A DNA stretch of 64,000 nt from Streptomyces ficellus. GTDB lineage: Bacteria; Actinomycetota; Actinomycetes; Streptomycetales; Streptomycetaceae. Location of the stretch: positions 3,534,001 through 3,598,000 of the forward strand of contig NZ_CP034279.1 of the NCBI RefSeq assembly GCF_009739905.1, given 5' to 3'. A program made the position numbers and the translations under genes. Below are positions 43,359-52,031 of the stretch, piece by piece; positions within the stretch are counted from its first letter, which is position 1, and the number at the start of each line of letters is the position of its first letter. A model generated the notes under the pieces. The model was not told the DNA's origin, did not search any database, and saw only the letters and a program-made list of their open reading frames with translations.

Positions 43359-43886
43359 ATGGCAGCTGAACAAATGGCCGACGGCAGGGAGCAGGGTCAG
43401 CCGGGCGACGGGCAGCAACCGCCGCCCCGGCCGCTCGACGCGATCGACCGCGACATCCTCCGGATCCTCCAGACGGACGGCCGCGCCTCGATACGCTCCG
43501 TGGCCGACCGCGTCCACGTGTCGCGCGCCAACGCGTACGCGCGGATCAACCGCCTCATCGAGGACGGGGTGATCCGGGGGTTCAGCGCGCGCGTGAACCA
43601 CGAGCGGGCGGGGCAGGGCGCCTCCGCGTACATCACGCTCAAGATCGTCCAGAATTCCTGGCGCACGGTCCGCGAGCAGCTCCAGGCGCTGCCGGGCGCG
43701 GCACACATCGCCCTGGTGAGCGGGGATTTCGACGTGCTGCTGCTGGTGCACACGCCGGACAACCGCACGCTGCGCGAGCTGGTCCTGACCAGGCTCCAGT
43801 CGATTCCCGAGGTGCTCTCCACGCGCACGCTGCTGGTGTTCGAGGAGACCGACCTCGACCGGCGGGCCCTGACCGACGAGATCTGA
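43359..43886 (+). CDS. Lrp/AsnC family transcriptional regulator
   Basis: This 175-aa protein has an N-terminal HTH (LDAIDRDILRILQTDGRASIRSVADRVHVSRANAYARINRLIEDGVIRGFSARVN) and a C-terminal RAM/AsnC ligand domain (AYITLKIVQNSWRTVREQLQALPGAAHIALVSGDFDVLLLVHTPDNRTLRELVL). A Gln/Pro-rich N-terminal extension precedes the HTH. ATG 43359 is preferred over ATG 43338. It is divergent from bkd cluster 2 and probably responds to a branched-chain or aromatic amino acid to control it. Confidence 0.92.
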   Translation: MAAEQMADGREQGQPGDGQQPPPRPLDAIDRDILRILQTDGRASIRSVADRVHVSRANAYARINRLIEDGVIRGFSARVNHERAGQGASAYITLKIVQNSWRTVREQLQALPGAAHIALVSGDFDVLLLVHTPDNRTLRELVLTRLQSIPEVLSTRTLLVFEETDLDRRALTDEI

Positions 43887-43920
43887 GCGGCGCGGGCCGG
43901 CCGGCGGGGGAACGGGCAGG

Positions 43921-44514
43921 TCAGTGGCTGGTGCGCAGCCCGTCGAAGGCCAGGTGGACGACGGTCTCGACGACCTGGCGGCGCTCGGCGTCACCGCCCG
44001 GCTGCGGCCGGTACCACTCCACCAGGGAGTTGACCATGCCGAAGAGCAGCCGGGTGGCCAGGCGTATGTCCACGTCCGCACGGAGATCGCCGTCGGCGGC
44101 GGCGGCCTTGAGCAGGTCGGCGACCCGGTGGTCGAACTCGCGGCGGCGCTCCAGGGCCCACCGCTCCGTCGTGGTGTTGCCGCGCACCCGCAGCAGGAGC
44201 GTCACGTACGGCAGCTCGTCCATGAGGACCTCGACGGTGCGCCGGGTCACGTACTCGACCCGCTCGATGGCCCGTCCACGGGTGGCACCGGGTTCGTCGA
44301 GCACCGCGAAGAGGCCGTCGAGGGCCCGGCTGACGGCCCGCCGCAGCAGTTCCTCCTTGCCCGCGACGTGGTGGTAGATCGAGGACTTGGAGATCCCGGC
44401 GGCCTTGGAGAGGTGCTCCATGGAGGTGCCGTCGTAGCCGCGTTCGTTGAAGACGCCGACGGCGACGGACAGCAGCGTCTCGGGGGTGTAGGTGTCGCGC
44501 TTGGCGGTGGTCAT
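43921..44514 (-). CDS. TetR family regulator (PaaR-like)
   Basis: This 197-aa repressor has the TetR HTH at residues 11-55 (TPETLLSVAVGVFNERGYDGTSMEHLSKAAGISKSSIYHHVAGKEELLRRAV) and a TetR C-terminal ligand domain (ATRLLFGMVNSLVEWYRP). ATG 44514 overlaps the TGA of the 3-hydroxyacyl-CoA dehydrogenase gene (ATGA), so regulator and enzyme share one operon with operator 46099-46112. Position suggests a PaaR that releases DNA when a phenylacetyl-CoA-type ligand binds. Assignment to PaaR is by context. Confidence 0.88.
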   Translation of the reverse strand: MTTAKRDTYTPETLLSVAVGVFNERGYDGTSMEHLSKAAGISKSSIYHHVAGKEELLRRAVSRALDGLFAVLDEPGATRGRAIERVEYVTRRTVEVLMDELPYVTLLLRVRGNTTTERWALERRREFDHRVADLLKAAAADGDLRADVDIRLATRLLFGMVNSLVEWYRPQPGGDAERRQVVETVVHLAFDGLRTSH

Positions 44515-46043
44515 CGGCTGTCCTGGTCCTTCATCGCGGCCCTCTCCTCGTAGTCGCGGCGCACAACGCCGAGGCAGGGGGCGTAGCGGCCGGTCGGGTA
44601 GCGCGTGTGCAGGGAGCCGAGCAGGTCGGACACCGTCTCGTAGCCGAGCCTGGCGGCCCATTCGAAGGGGCCGGCCGGGTAGTTCACGCCGAGGCGCATG
44701 GCGGTGTCGATGTCCTCCGCCGAGGCGACCTCGCGGTCCACGGCGTCCACGGCGAGGTCCACCAGCATGGCGACCGTGCGGGCGACGATCATCCCCGGGA
44801 CGTCGCCGATGACCGTCACCTCCTTGCCGAGGGCCTGGAAGAGGCCGACGGCCTCCTGGAGGGTCTCGGGCGAGGTGGTCGGGGCGGTCGCGAGGGCGAT
44901 CCTGGTCGCGGTCGTGTAGTCGTGGGCGAGGTCGAAGTAGACGATCTCCTCGCCCTCGTACTCGAAGACCGCCTCGCCGTCCGCGAGGGTGAGGTGCCCG
45001 CCGCCCGGCAGGGCGATGTGGTTGCCGCGCCGATGGCGCCGGACCTTGATGCCCGCCTCTTCGACGAGCCGGACGAGGGGCTCGGCGTGGCCGAGGCTGC
45101 CGTGGACGGTGATCTTGTCGGGGGCGGGCGCCGGGGCCTCGGTGGGCACGACCGGCCGCTCGGCGCCCTCGGCGTACCCGTACCAGCCCTGTCCGGTCTT
45201 GCGTCCCAGCCGCCCCGACTCGACCAGGCGCCGCTGCGCGAGGGAGGGGGTGAACTTGGGGTCGTGGTGGAAGGCCTCCCAGACGGACCGGGTGACGGCC
45301 TCGTTGACGTCCTGCCCGATCAGGTCCGTCAGCTCGAAGGGGCCCATGGCGAAGCCGCCGCACTCCCGTAGGACGGCGTCGATGGTGACCGGGTCGGCGG
45401 CCCGCTCCTCGTACAGGCGCAGTGCCTCCGCGTAGAAGGGGCGGGCGATGCGGTTGACGATGAACCCGGGGGTGTCGGCGCAGCGCACCGGGGTCTTGCC
45501 CCACCCCTCGACCGTGGCGTACGCGCGCGTGGCGGCGGCCGGGTCGGTGGCGAAGCCGCTGACGACCTCGACGAGGGGGAGGAGGGGCGCGGGGTTGAAG
45601 AAGTGCAGTCCGACGAAGCGGCCGGGCAGGCGGAGGGCCGCCGCGATGGCGGTGACGGACAGCGAGGAGGTGTTGGTGGCGAGCAGGCAGTCGTCGGCGA
45701 CGGTCCGCTCCAGCGCGGTGAACAGCTCCTGCTTGACCGTCAGCCGCTCGACGACGGCCTCGATGACGAGCGCGGCGTCGGCGAGGTCCTCCAGGGTGTC
45801 CGCGACGTGCAGCCGGGCGGCCGCCGCGTCCCGCTCGTCCGGCGACATCCGGCCCTTCTCGACGAGCCTGCCGAGCCGTCCGGTGATGGCCTCGGCGGCC
45901 TGCCGGGCACGGTCGGGCGCCGTGTCGTGGAGCCGCACGGGGTGGCCGGCGACCAGGGCGACCTGGGCGATCCCCTGCCCCATGGTGCCGGTGCCCACGA
46001 CGGCGACGGTGCCGCTCCGCTCGATGGCCATGCTGTCGGTCAT
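44511..46043 (-). CDS. paaH: 3-hydroxyacyl-CoA dehydrogenase (PaaH type)
   Basis: This 510-aa NAD-dependent enzyme is twice the size of simple homologues. A full N-terminal Rossmann domain (VAVVGTGTMGQGIAQVALVAGH) and catalytic NTSSLSVTAIAA..RFVGLHFFNPAPLLPLVEVV are followed by two copies of the C-terminal dimerisation domain (DTPGFIVNRIARPFYAEALRLYEE and DVPGMIVARTVAMLVDLAVDAVD). This is the PaaH/PaaC-type layout that oxidises 3-hydroxyadipyl-CoA in phenylacetate catabolism. It is divergent from paaN and coupled to the TetR gene. ATG 46043 follows GGGGAGG. Confidence 0.88.
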   Translation of the reverse strand: MTDSMAIERSGTVAVVGTGTMGQGIAQVALVAGHPVRLHDTAPDRARQAAEAITGRLGRLVEKGRMSPDERDAAAARLHVADTLEDLADAALVIEAVVERLTVKQELFTALERTVADDCLLATNTSSLSVTAIAAALRLPGRFVGLHFFNPAPLLPLVEVVSGFATDPAAATRAYATVEGWGKTPVRCADTPGFIVNRIARPFYAEALRLYEERAADPVTIDAVLRECGGFAMGPFELTDLIGQDVNEAVTRSVWEAFHHDPKFTPSLAQRRLVESGRLGRKTGQGWYGYAEGAERPVVPTEAPAPAPDKITVHGSLGHAEPLVRLVEEAGIKVRRHRRGNHIALPGGGHLTLADGEAVFEYEGEEIVYFDLAHDYTTATRIALATAPTTSPETLQEAVGLFQALGKEVTVIGDVPGMIVARTVAMLVDLAVDAVDREVASAEDIDTAMRLGVNYPAGPFEWAARLGYETVSDLLGSLHTRYPTGRYAPCLGVVRRDYEERAAMKDQDSR

Positions 46044-46065
46044 GACAGTGATCCTCCCCGATGAG

Positions 46066-46074
46066 TTGTCCACA
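46066..46074. promoter_or_regulatory. DnaA box
   Basis: TTGTCCACA is identical to the Streptomyces DnaA-box consensus, 25 bases from the PaaR-type operator. Function here is unproven, and the motif is common in Streptomyces intergenic DNA. Confidence 0.45.
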
Positions 46075-46090
46075 GGTTCGGGAGGCCCCC

Positions 46091-46118
46091 TTGTCCCGAC
46101 CGATCGTTCGGTTACTCT
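46091..46118 (+). promoter_or_regulatory. paaN promoter with PaaR-type operator in the spacer, site 2
   Basis: TTGTCC (46091-46096) and TACTCT (46113-46118) are 16 bases apart and fit -35/-10 elements. The palindrome ACCGATCGTTCGGT (46099-46112) exactly fills the spacer, so a bound repressor would block RNA polymerase. The paaH-tetR operon starts 56 bases to the left. Confidence 0.65.
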
Positions 46119-46166
46119 AGCCCTGTCCGCCTGTCCCTGCCCAGCTCGACGAGGAGTTGGTCCGCC

Positions 46167-47861
46167 ATGGCCGCCGCTCAGCTCACCACCGACCACCTGA
46201 CCGAGAGGCACCGCTCCACGCTGGAACAGGCCCTCGAAGCCATCCGCACGCGGGCCTACTGGTCCCCCCACCCCGAGCACCCGAAGGCGTACGGGGAGAA
46301 CGGCTCGCTGAGCGCCCCCGACGGCCTCGAGGCCCACAAGGCGACCCTCGGCGCCCGCTTCGAGCTGGACCAGCCGGGCACGGACGGCTGGACGGGCGGC
46401 GAGGTCTCGCCGTACGGCCCGCAGCTGGGCGTGGAGTACCCGCACGCCGACCTGGAGGTGCTGCTGCCCGCGATGCGGGCCGGCATGGGCGCCTGGCGTG
46501 ACGCCGGTCCCGAGACCCGCGCCCTGGTGTGCCTGGAGATCCTGGCCCGGATCAGCGCCCGCACCCACGAGTTCGCGCACGCGGTGATGCACACCAGCGG
46601 GCAGGCGTTCATGATGGCGTTCCAGGCGGGCGGGCCGCACGCGCAGGACCGCGGTATGGAGGCGGTGGCGTACGCGTACGCGGAGCAGGTCCGCACCCCG
46701 CTGGTCGCCGACTGGTCCAAGCCGCAGGGCAAGCGGGACCCGCTGGAGCTGCGCAAGGCGTTCACGCCGGTGGGGCGGGGCATCTCCCTGCTGATCGGCT
46801 GCAACACCTTCCCGACGTGGAACGGCTACCCGGGCCTGTTCGCCTCCCTGGCCACCGGCAACCCGGTGCTGGTGAAGCCGCACCCGCGCGCGGTGCTGCC
46901 GCTGGCGCTGACGGTCCGGGTGGCGCGCGAGGTGCTGGCGGAGGCGGGCTTCGACCCGAACCTGGTGGCGCTGGCCGTCGAGCGGCCGGGCGAGGGCATC
47001 GCCAAGGACCTGGCGGTCCGCCCGGAGATCCGGATCATCGACTACACCGGTTCGACCTCCTTCGGCGACTGGCTGGAGGCCAACGCCCGGCAGGCTCAGG
47101 TCTACACGGAGAAGGCCGGCGTCAACACGGTCGTCGTCGACTCCACCGACGACTACAAGGGGATGCTCTCCAACCTGGCCTTCTCGCTGTCGCTGTACAG
47201 CGGCCAGATGTGCACCACCCCGCAGAACCTGCTGATCCCCCGCGACGGCATCACGACGGACGCCGGGCCCAAGTCCTACGACGAGGTGGTCACCGACCTG
47301 TCCGCCGCCGTGTCCGGTCTGCTGGGCGACGACGCCCGGGCGAACGCGCTGCTGGGCGCCATCGTCAACCCGGACGTTAAGGCCCGCCTGGAGGCCGCCG
47401 GCGGTCTCGGGGAGGTGGCCCTCGCCTCGCGCGAGGTCGCCAACCCCGACTTCCCGGACGCCGTCGTCCGCACGCCCGTCCTGGTGAAGCTGGACGGCTC
47501 CAAGCCGGACGCCGAGGCGGCGTACATGTCCGAGTGCTTCGGCCCGGTCGCCTTCGCGGTCTCCGTCGAGTCGACCACCGACGCCCTGGAGCTGCTGCGG
47601 CGCACGGTGCGCGAGAAGGGCGCGATGACCGTCGGGGCGTACACCACCTCGCCGGACGTCGAGCGGGCCGTCGAGGAGGTCTGCCTGGAGGAGTCCGCGC
47701 AGCTCTCGCTGAACCTGACGGGCGGGGTGTACGTCAACCAGACCGCCGCGTTCTCGGACTTCCACGGCTCGGGCGGCAACCCGGCGGCGAACGCCGCGCT
47801 GTGCGACAGCGCGTTCGTGGCCAACCGCTTCCGCGTCGTCCAGGTGCGCCGCCCGGCCTGA
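46167..47861 (+). CDS. paaN: phenylacetic acid degradation protein PaaN (aldehyde dehydrogenase)
   Basis: This 564-aa ALDH-superfamily enzyme has a pocket region LIGCNTFPTWNGYPGLFASLATGNPVLVKPHPRAVLPL, DYTGSTSFGDWLE (general-base Glu region) and SGQMCTTPQNLLIP containing the catalytic Cys. PaaN oxidises the ring-opened semialdehyde of oxepin-CoA. The C-terminal MaoC hydratase domain of E. coli PaaZ is absent, so ring hydrolysis must come from another protein. ATG 46167 follows GAGGAG. It is divergent from paaH-tetR with a shared operator. Confidence 0.9.
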   Translation: MAAAQLTTDHLTERHRSTLEQALEAIRTRAYWSPHPEHPKAYGENGSLSAPDGLEAHKATLGARFELDQPGTDGWTGGEVSPYGPQLGVEYPHADLEVLLPAMRAGMGAWRDAGPETRALVCLEILARISARTHEFAHAVMHTSGQAFMMAFQAGGPHAQDRGMEAVAYAYAEQVRTPLVADWSKPQGKRDPLELRKAFTPVGRGISLLIGCNTFPTWNGYPGLFASLATGNPVLVKPHPRAVLPLALTVRVAREVLAEAGFDPNLVALAVERPGEGIAKDLAVRPEIRIIDYTGSTSFGDWLEANARQAQVYTEKAGVNTVVVDSTDDYKGMLSNLAFSLSLYSGQMCTTPQNLLIPRDGITTDAGPKSYDEVVTDLSAAVSGLLGDDARANALLGAIVNPDVKARLEAAGGLGEVALASREVANPDFPDAVVRTPVLVKLDGSKPDAEAAYMSECFGPVAFAVSVESTTDALELLRRTVREKGAMTVGAYTTSPDVERAVEEVCLEESAQLSLNLTGGVYVNQTAAFSDFHGSGGNPAANAALCDSAFVANRFRVVQVRRPA

Positions 47862-47880
47862 CCGTCCCTGAGGGTCAGGC
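47856..47880. terminator. bidirectional stem-loop over two convergent stop codons
   Basis: GCCTGACC (47856-47863) pairs with GGTCAGGC (47873-47880). It contains the stop codons of both paaN and the TrmH-type gene. Confidence 0.7.
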
Positions 47881-48531
47881 GCCCGGCGCGGGGATCTCCG
47901 CGTACCGCTGCACCCAGGCGTGCATGGCGATCGCCGCGGCGGCGCCCGCGTTGATCGACCGGGTCGAGCCGAACTGGGCGATCGAGCAGACCATCGCCGC
48001 GTGCTTGCGGGCCTCCTCCGTGAGGCCCGGCCCCTCCTGCCCGAAGAGCAGGACGCAGCGGCGCGGCAGCTCGGTCCGCTCCAGGGGCACCGCGCCGGGG
48101 AGGTTGTCGATCCCGATGATCGGCAGCCCCTCGGCGGCCGCCCAGGCGGTCAGCGACTCGGTGTCCGGGTGGTGGCGCACATGCTGGTACCGGTCGGTGA
48201 CCATGGCACCGCGCCGGTTCCAGCGCCGCCGCCCCACGATGTGGATCTGCCGCGCCAGGAACGCGTTCGCGGTGCGGACGACGGACCCGATGTTGAAGTC
48301 GTGGCCCCAGTTCTCCACGGCCACGTGGAAGTCGTGCCGCCGGGTGTCCAGGTCGGCGACGATCGCCTCGCGCCTCCAGTACCGGTACTGGTCGACGACG
48401 TTGCGCCGGTCGCCCCCGGCGAGGAGCTCGGGGTCGTACCGCTCGTCCTCCGGCCACGGCCGGGGGTGCGGGCCGACGCCGATCTCGGGGGCGTAGCCGT
48501 CGTCGTACTGCAGGGGGGTCTCGCTGGTCAC
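47875..48531 (-). CDS. TrmH (SpoU) family RNA 2'-O-methyltransferase
   Basis: This 218-aa knotted methyltransferase has motif 1 NWGHDFNIGSVVRTANAF, motif 2 LLFGQEGPGLTEEA and motif 3 FGSTRSINAGAAAAIAMHAW. The target nucleotide is unknown (tRNA or rRNA). GTG 48531 overlaps the TGA of the HTTM gene (GTGA), making it the third gene of a tight DUF5819-HTTM-TrmH operon. Nothing links its function to the membrane proteins besides the overlap. Confidence 0.88.
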   Translation of the reverse strand: MTSETPLQYDDGYAPEIGVGPHPRPWPEDERYDPELLAGGDRRNVVDQYRYWRREAIVADLDTRRHDFHVAVENWGHDFNIGSVVRTANAFLARQIHIVGRRRWNRRGAMVTDRYQHVRHHPDTESLTAWAAAEGLPIIGIDNLPGAVPLERTELPRRCVLLFGQEGPGLTEEARKHAAMVCSIAQFGSTRSINAGAAAAIAMHAWVQRYAEIPAPGA

Positions 48532-49748
48532 CCCACGAGGGTACGGGGGGCCTCGTCCGTCTCGTCCTCGGTCGCCCGCCGCTGCCCCGGCGGCACCGCC
48601 CCGGAGCGGGGCAGCAGCCGCTCCCGGCCGCGCCGGACACGGGCGCCCAGCCAGACCAGGAAGACGGTCGGCAGGAAGACGGCGTCGGCGGCGATCATGG
48701 CGAGGGAGAAGAAGGGCAGTCCCAGCAGCAGGGCGATCCCCGCGTGCTCCAGCATCATCGCCACGAGCAGGACGTTCTTGACCCGCCGGTTGAACAGCGT
48801 GAAGGGGAAGGCGACCTGCACGATCACCGTGCCGTACGTCAGGATCATGACCACGAGCCCGCTGCCGGCGAGCAGGTCGGAGAGGAACGGCCAGGGGGTG
48901 AAGTAGTCCAGCTGGAGCGGGTAGTACAGCGCGGTGCCGTCCTGCCAGCGGGACCCCTGGATCTTGTACCAGCCGGCCGTGGCGTAGATCAGGCACACCT
49001 CGCCCATGATCACCAGGAGGGCGGCGTTGTGGGCGAGGTTGGCGAGGACGTCGGCCAGGGTGCGCGGCTCCCCGGGGGCGTACCGCGACACCAGCCACCA
49101 CACGCCCTGCGCGGCCCACAGCACCCACATCAGTACCAGCAGCCACGTCTCGCCGGTGCGGCCGATGAACAGGGTCGCCGCCACCAGCCCAAGGGCGAGG
49201 ACGGCCCACAGCACGGGCCCCAGCGGGTCGCGCGGGGAGGGTCCGGGGCGGGCGGCACGGCGGGCGTCGAGCGACCACACCTGGCTGCACCGCGTCAGGA
49301 CCAGGTAGAGGGCCATCAGGTGGATGACGTTGTCGCCGCCGTCGCCCATGAAGATGGAGCGGTTCTGCAACGACAGCACGCCCACCATGAACAGCACCGA
49401 CATGGTGCGGGTGCGCCAGCCGACCAGCAGCAGGACGCTGGACAGCACCGCGAGGGCGTACACGATCTCGAACCACAGGGTGCTGTCCGACCACATCAGC
49501 ACCGTGAAGGCGTGGTTGTTGGCGATGAGCTGCTGGCCCATGTCCCAGGACCAGGGGCCGTCCGGCCCGTACAACTCGTGCCGGTGGGGGAACTCCCGCA
49601 GCAGGAACAGCAGCCAGGCGGCGGAGAAGCCGATGCGCACGACCGCGGTCTGGTACGGGCCGAGGGCGGTGCCGGTGACGCGCTGGATGGCGCGGGCCAG
49701 CCGCCGGTCGAACGGCTCGCTGCGGGTGGGGGCCTTGCCGAGGGTCAC
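48528..49748 (-). CDS. HTTM domain (vitamin K gamma-carboxylase-like) membrane protein
   Basis: This 406-aa membrane protein has about eight helices. HTTM motifs are GPYQTAVVRIGFSAAWLLFLLREFPHRHELYGPDGPWSW near the N-terminus, FMGDGGDNVIHLMALYLVLTRCSQVWSLDARR in the middle and YATAGWYKIQGSRWQDGTALYYPLQLDYFTPWPFLSDLLA. The family is related to gamma-glutamyl carboxylase and often occurs with DUF5819. Here the GTG start overlaps the DUF5819 TGA. The substrate is unknown. Confidence 0.9.
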   Translation of the reverse strand: MTLGKAPTRSEPFDRRLARAIQRVTGTALGPYQTAVVRIGFSAAWLLFLLREFPHRHELYGPDGPWSWDMGQQLIANNHAFTVLMWSDSTLWFEIVYALAVLSSVLLLVGWRTRTMSVLFMVGVLSLQNRSIFMGDGGDNVIHLMALYLVLTRCSQVWSLDARRAARPGPSPRDPLGPVLWAVLALGLVAATLFIGRTGETWLLVLMWVLWAAQGVWWLVSRYAPGEPRTLADVLANLAHNAALLVIMGEVCLIYATAGWYKIQGSRWQDGTALYYPLQLDYFTPWPFLSDLLAGSGLVVMILTYGTVIVQVAFPFTLFNRRVKNVLLVAMMLEHAGIALLLGLPFFSLAMIAADAVFLPTVFLVWLGARVRRGRERLLPRSGAVPPGQRRATEDETDEAPRTLVG

Positions 49749-50677
49749 TGGTCCGCCTCCGTACGGCCGCCGTCGACCCCGCCGGGCAGGTCGGCCTCGG
49801 TCACGGTCCACCACGGGAGCACCCGGTAGTAGGGCCGGGTGTCGGTCTTCTCGTCGCTCCAGACCGGAGCCTTGACGCCCTGCGTGGCCGAGCGCATCTG
49901 GATCCGTTCGATCCTGCCGCCCAGCTGGTGCTCCTCGAGCCGCAGCATGGCGATGCGCCGGACGTAACTCTCGGACAGCCGGCCGCGCAGCCCGTTGGGA
50001 CGGTTGTCGTTGGTGTGCGAGTTCACGTAGAAGTCCCAGCCCCGGCGGAGCTCGTTCTGGTTCACGTGGCTGGGGAGGAGGTTGCCCCGGATCGCTTCCC
50101 CGTCGTCGCCGGAGAGGTCGATCCACCCGGTCGTGCGCCGGCCGCCGTCGCTCCCGGTGACCTCGGCCCGGACGTGGACGGCGATGTTCTGCTGGAGGGG
50201 GTTGGGGGCGAAGAGCTTCCAGTTCTGCTCGAACTCGGGGAAGACCCAGTCGTCCACGGCCTCGCCGTGCTGCTTGGTGAGCGTGTTCGAGGGCGCGACG
50301 TGCAGGAACGCCATGGCCAGGTGGACGCACGCGAACATTCCCACGACGGCGAGCGAGACGGCCGCCACGACCTGGTACGGCAACGACAGCGCGGCGATCC
50401 CGCCGGCCCCGTCCGGCCGCGGGCTCCCCGCCGGCGGGCCCGGCGCTTCCGGCGTCCGCGGTACGGGGCCTCCGGCGGCGCTCGCCCGGTCGGCGTAGTC
50501 CGGTCCGGCGGATGTGCCGGGGGACGCCGGCGCGGACGCGGGCCCCGCTTCCCGGGCGGATCGCGGCCCGTGGCCCTGCTCGGGGCGCTGCTCGCCCGGG
50601 GGCGTCACCGGGGCGGAACCCTCCGGTTCGGTGGCGCGCCGGGGGTGGGCACCGGCCTCCTTGTCGTACGAGTCCAT
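49745..50677 (-). CDS. DUF5819 family membrane-anchored protein
   Basis: This protein of about 310 aa has a disordered Pro/Gly/Ala-rich cytosolic N-terminus (~90 residues), one transmembrane helix (LPYQVVAAVSLAVVGMFACVHLAMAFL) and an outer domain with FEQNWKLFAPNPLQQNIAVHVRAEV, TGWIDLSGDDGEAIRGNLLPSHVNQNELRRGWDFY and a PYYRVLPWWTV end. These are marks of DUF5819. It is always found with HTTM partners, so a complex is likely. ATG 50677 is chosen. A GTG at 50719 would extend the frame into the paaA promoter. Confidence 0.85.
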   Translation of the reverse strand: MDSYDKEAGAHPRRATEPEGSAPVTPPGEQRPEQGHGPRSAREAGPASAPASPGTSAGPDYADRASAAGGPVPRTPEAPGPPAGSPRPDGAGGIAALSLPYQVVAAVSLAVVGMFACVHLAMAFLHVAPSNTLTKQHGEAVDDWVFPEFEQNWKLFAPNPLQQNIAVHVRAEVTGSDGGRRTTGWIDLSGDDGEAIRGNLLPSHVNQNELRRGWDFYVNSHTNDNRPNGLRGRLSESYVRRIAMLRLEEHQLGGRIERIQMRSATQGVKAPVWSDEKTDTRPYYRVLPWWTVTEADLPGGVDGGRTEADQ

Positions 50678-50711
50678 CCCGCCCCGTTCCCGTCCCCATC
50701 GTCCGCCGGAG

Positions 50712-50779
50712 TTATCCACAGGGTTGACACCATACGGGCCGCCGACTCACCATTGAAGTCATTCAACCGAACGATCGGT
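50712..50779 (+). promoter_or_regulatory. paaA promoter region with PaaR-type operator, site 3
   Basis: TTGACA (50724-50729) can serve as -35 with a weak -10 (CACCAT, 18 bases on). ACCGAACGATCGGT (50766-50779), the reverse complement of site 2, lies just downstream of the expected transcript start and 14 bases before the paaA ATG. TTATCCACA (50712-50720), a DnaA-box form, is at the left end. Confidence 0.6.
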
Positions 50780-50793
50780 CGGTAGGGGGCCCG

Positions 50794-51747
50794 ATGACGG
50801 CAGTGACTGCGGACACGCAGGAGGCGCACGAGGCGGCGTTCGACGCCGCGGTGGCCGCCGACGAGCGGATCGAGCCGCGCGACTGGATGCCGGAGGCGTA
50901 CCGCGCGACGCTCGTCCGCCAGATCGCGCAGCACGCCCACTCCGAGATCATCGGCATGCAGCCCGAGGCGAACTGGATCACCCGCGCGCCCTCGCTGCGC
51001 CGCAAGGCGATCCTGATGGCCAAGGTGCAGGACGAGGCCGGGCACGGCCTGTACCTGTACAGCGCCGCCGAGACCCTCGGCACCAGCCGGGACGAGCTGC
51101 TCGACAAGCTCCACTCCGGCCGCCAGAAGTACTCCTCGATCTTCAACTACCCCACGCTGACCTGGGCCGACGTCGGTGCGATCGGCTGGCTCGTGGACGG
51201 CGCGGCGATCACCAACCAGGTGCCGCTGTGCCGCTGCTCCTACGGCCCGTACGCCCGCGCCATGGTGCGGGTCTGCAAGGAGGAGTCGTTCCACCAGCGC
51301 CAGGGGTACGAGTCGCTCCTCGCCCTCTCGCGCGGGACGCCCGAGCAGCACGCGATGGCGCAGGACGCCGTGGACCGCTGGTGGTGGCCGTCGCTGATGA
51401 TGTTCGGCCCGCCGGACGACGAGTCGGCGCACTCCGCCCAGTCGATGGCCTGGAAGATCAAGCGGCACTCGAACGACGAGCTGCGCCAGCGGTTCGTCGA
51501 CATCTGCGTCCCGCAGGCCGAGGCCTTGGGCCTCACGCTCCCCGACCCCGACCTCAAGTGGAACGAGGAGCGCGGGCACCACGACTTCGGGCCGATCGAC
51601 TGGACCGAGTTCCGGGACGTCCTCAAGGGCAACGGGCCCTGCAACGAACAGCGCATCACCCAGCGCCGCCGCGCCCACGAGGAAGGCGCCTGGGTCAGGG
51701 AGGCCGCCGCGGCGTACGCGGCGAAGCACGGGGAGGCGAATTCATGA
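50794..51747 (+). CDS. paaA: 1,2-phenylacetyl-CoA epoxidase subunit A
   Basis: This 317-aa catalytic subunit of the diiron epoxidase converts phenylacetyl-CoA to its ring-1,2-epoxide. Diiron ligands fit the ferritin-like pattern: [37 protein letters not shown], plus Glu/His of the [15 protein letters not shown] block. The C-terminal [30 protein letters not shown] is highly typical. ATG 50794 follows the operator at 50766-50779. The TGA overlaps the paaB ATG (ATGA), starting the paaABCDE operon. Confidence 0.95.
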   Translation: MTAVTADTQEAHEAAFDAAVAADERIEPRDWMPEAYRATLVRQIAQHAHSEIIGMQPEANWITRAPSLRRKAILMAKVQDEAGHGLYLYSAAETLGTSRDELLDKLHSGRQKYSSIFNYPTLTWADVGAIGWLVDGAAITNQVPLCRCSYGPYARAMVRVCKEESFHQRQGYESLLALSRGTPEQHAMAQDAVDRWWWPSLMMFGPPDDESAHSAQSMAWKIKRHSNDELRQRFVDICVPQAEALGLTLPDPDLKWNEERGHHDFGPIDWTEFRDVLKGNGPCNEQRITQRRRAHEEGAWVREAAAAYAAKHGEANS

Positions 51748-52031
51748 CGACCAGCGAATGGCCGCTGTGGGAGGTGTTCGTGCGCTCGCGCCGCGGGCTG
51801 TCCCACACACACGCGGGAAGCCTGCACGCGCCGGACGCGGAGATGGCCCTGCGCAACGCCCGCGACCTGTACACGCGCCGCAGCGAGGGCGTCTCCCTCT
51901 GGGTCGTGCCGTCCGCGGCGATCACCGCCTCCTCGCCCGACGAGAAGGACCCCTTCTTCGAGCCGGCCGCCGACAAGCCCTACCGGCACCCGACGTTCTA
52001 CGAGGTGCCGGAGGGGGTGAAGAACCTGTGA
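51744..52031 (+). CDS. paaB: 1,2-phenylacetyl-CoA epoxidase subunit B
   Basis: This 95-aa subunit matches PaaB, a small structural component of the multicomponent epoxidase: [55 protein letters not shown] and [21 protein letters not shown]. The ATG overlaps the paaA stop and its TGA overlaps the paaC GTG. It bridges PaaAC dimers in known complexes. No independent promoter is seen. Confidence 0.94.
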   Translation: MTTSEWPLWEVFVRSRRGLSHTHAGSLHAPDAEMALRNARDLYTRRSEGVSLWVVPSAAITASSPDEKDPFFEPAADKPYRHPTFYEVPEGVKNL

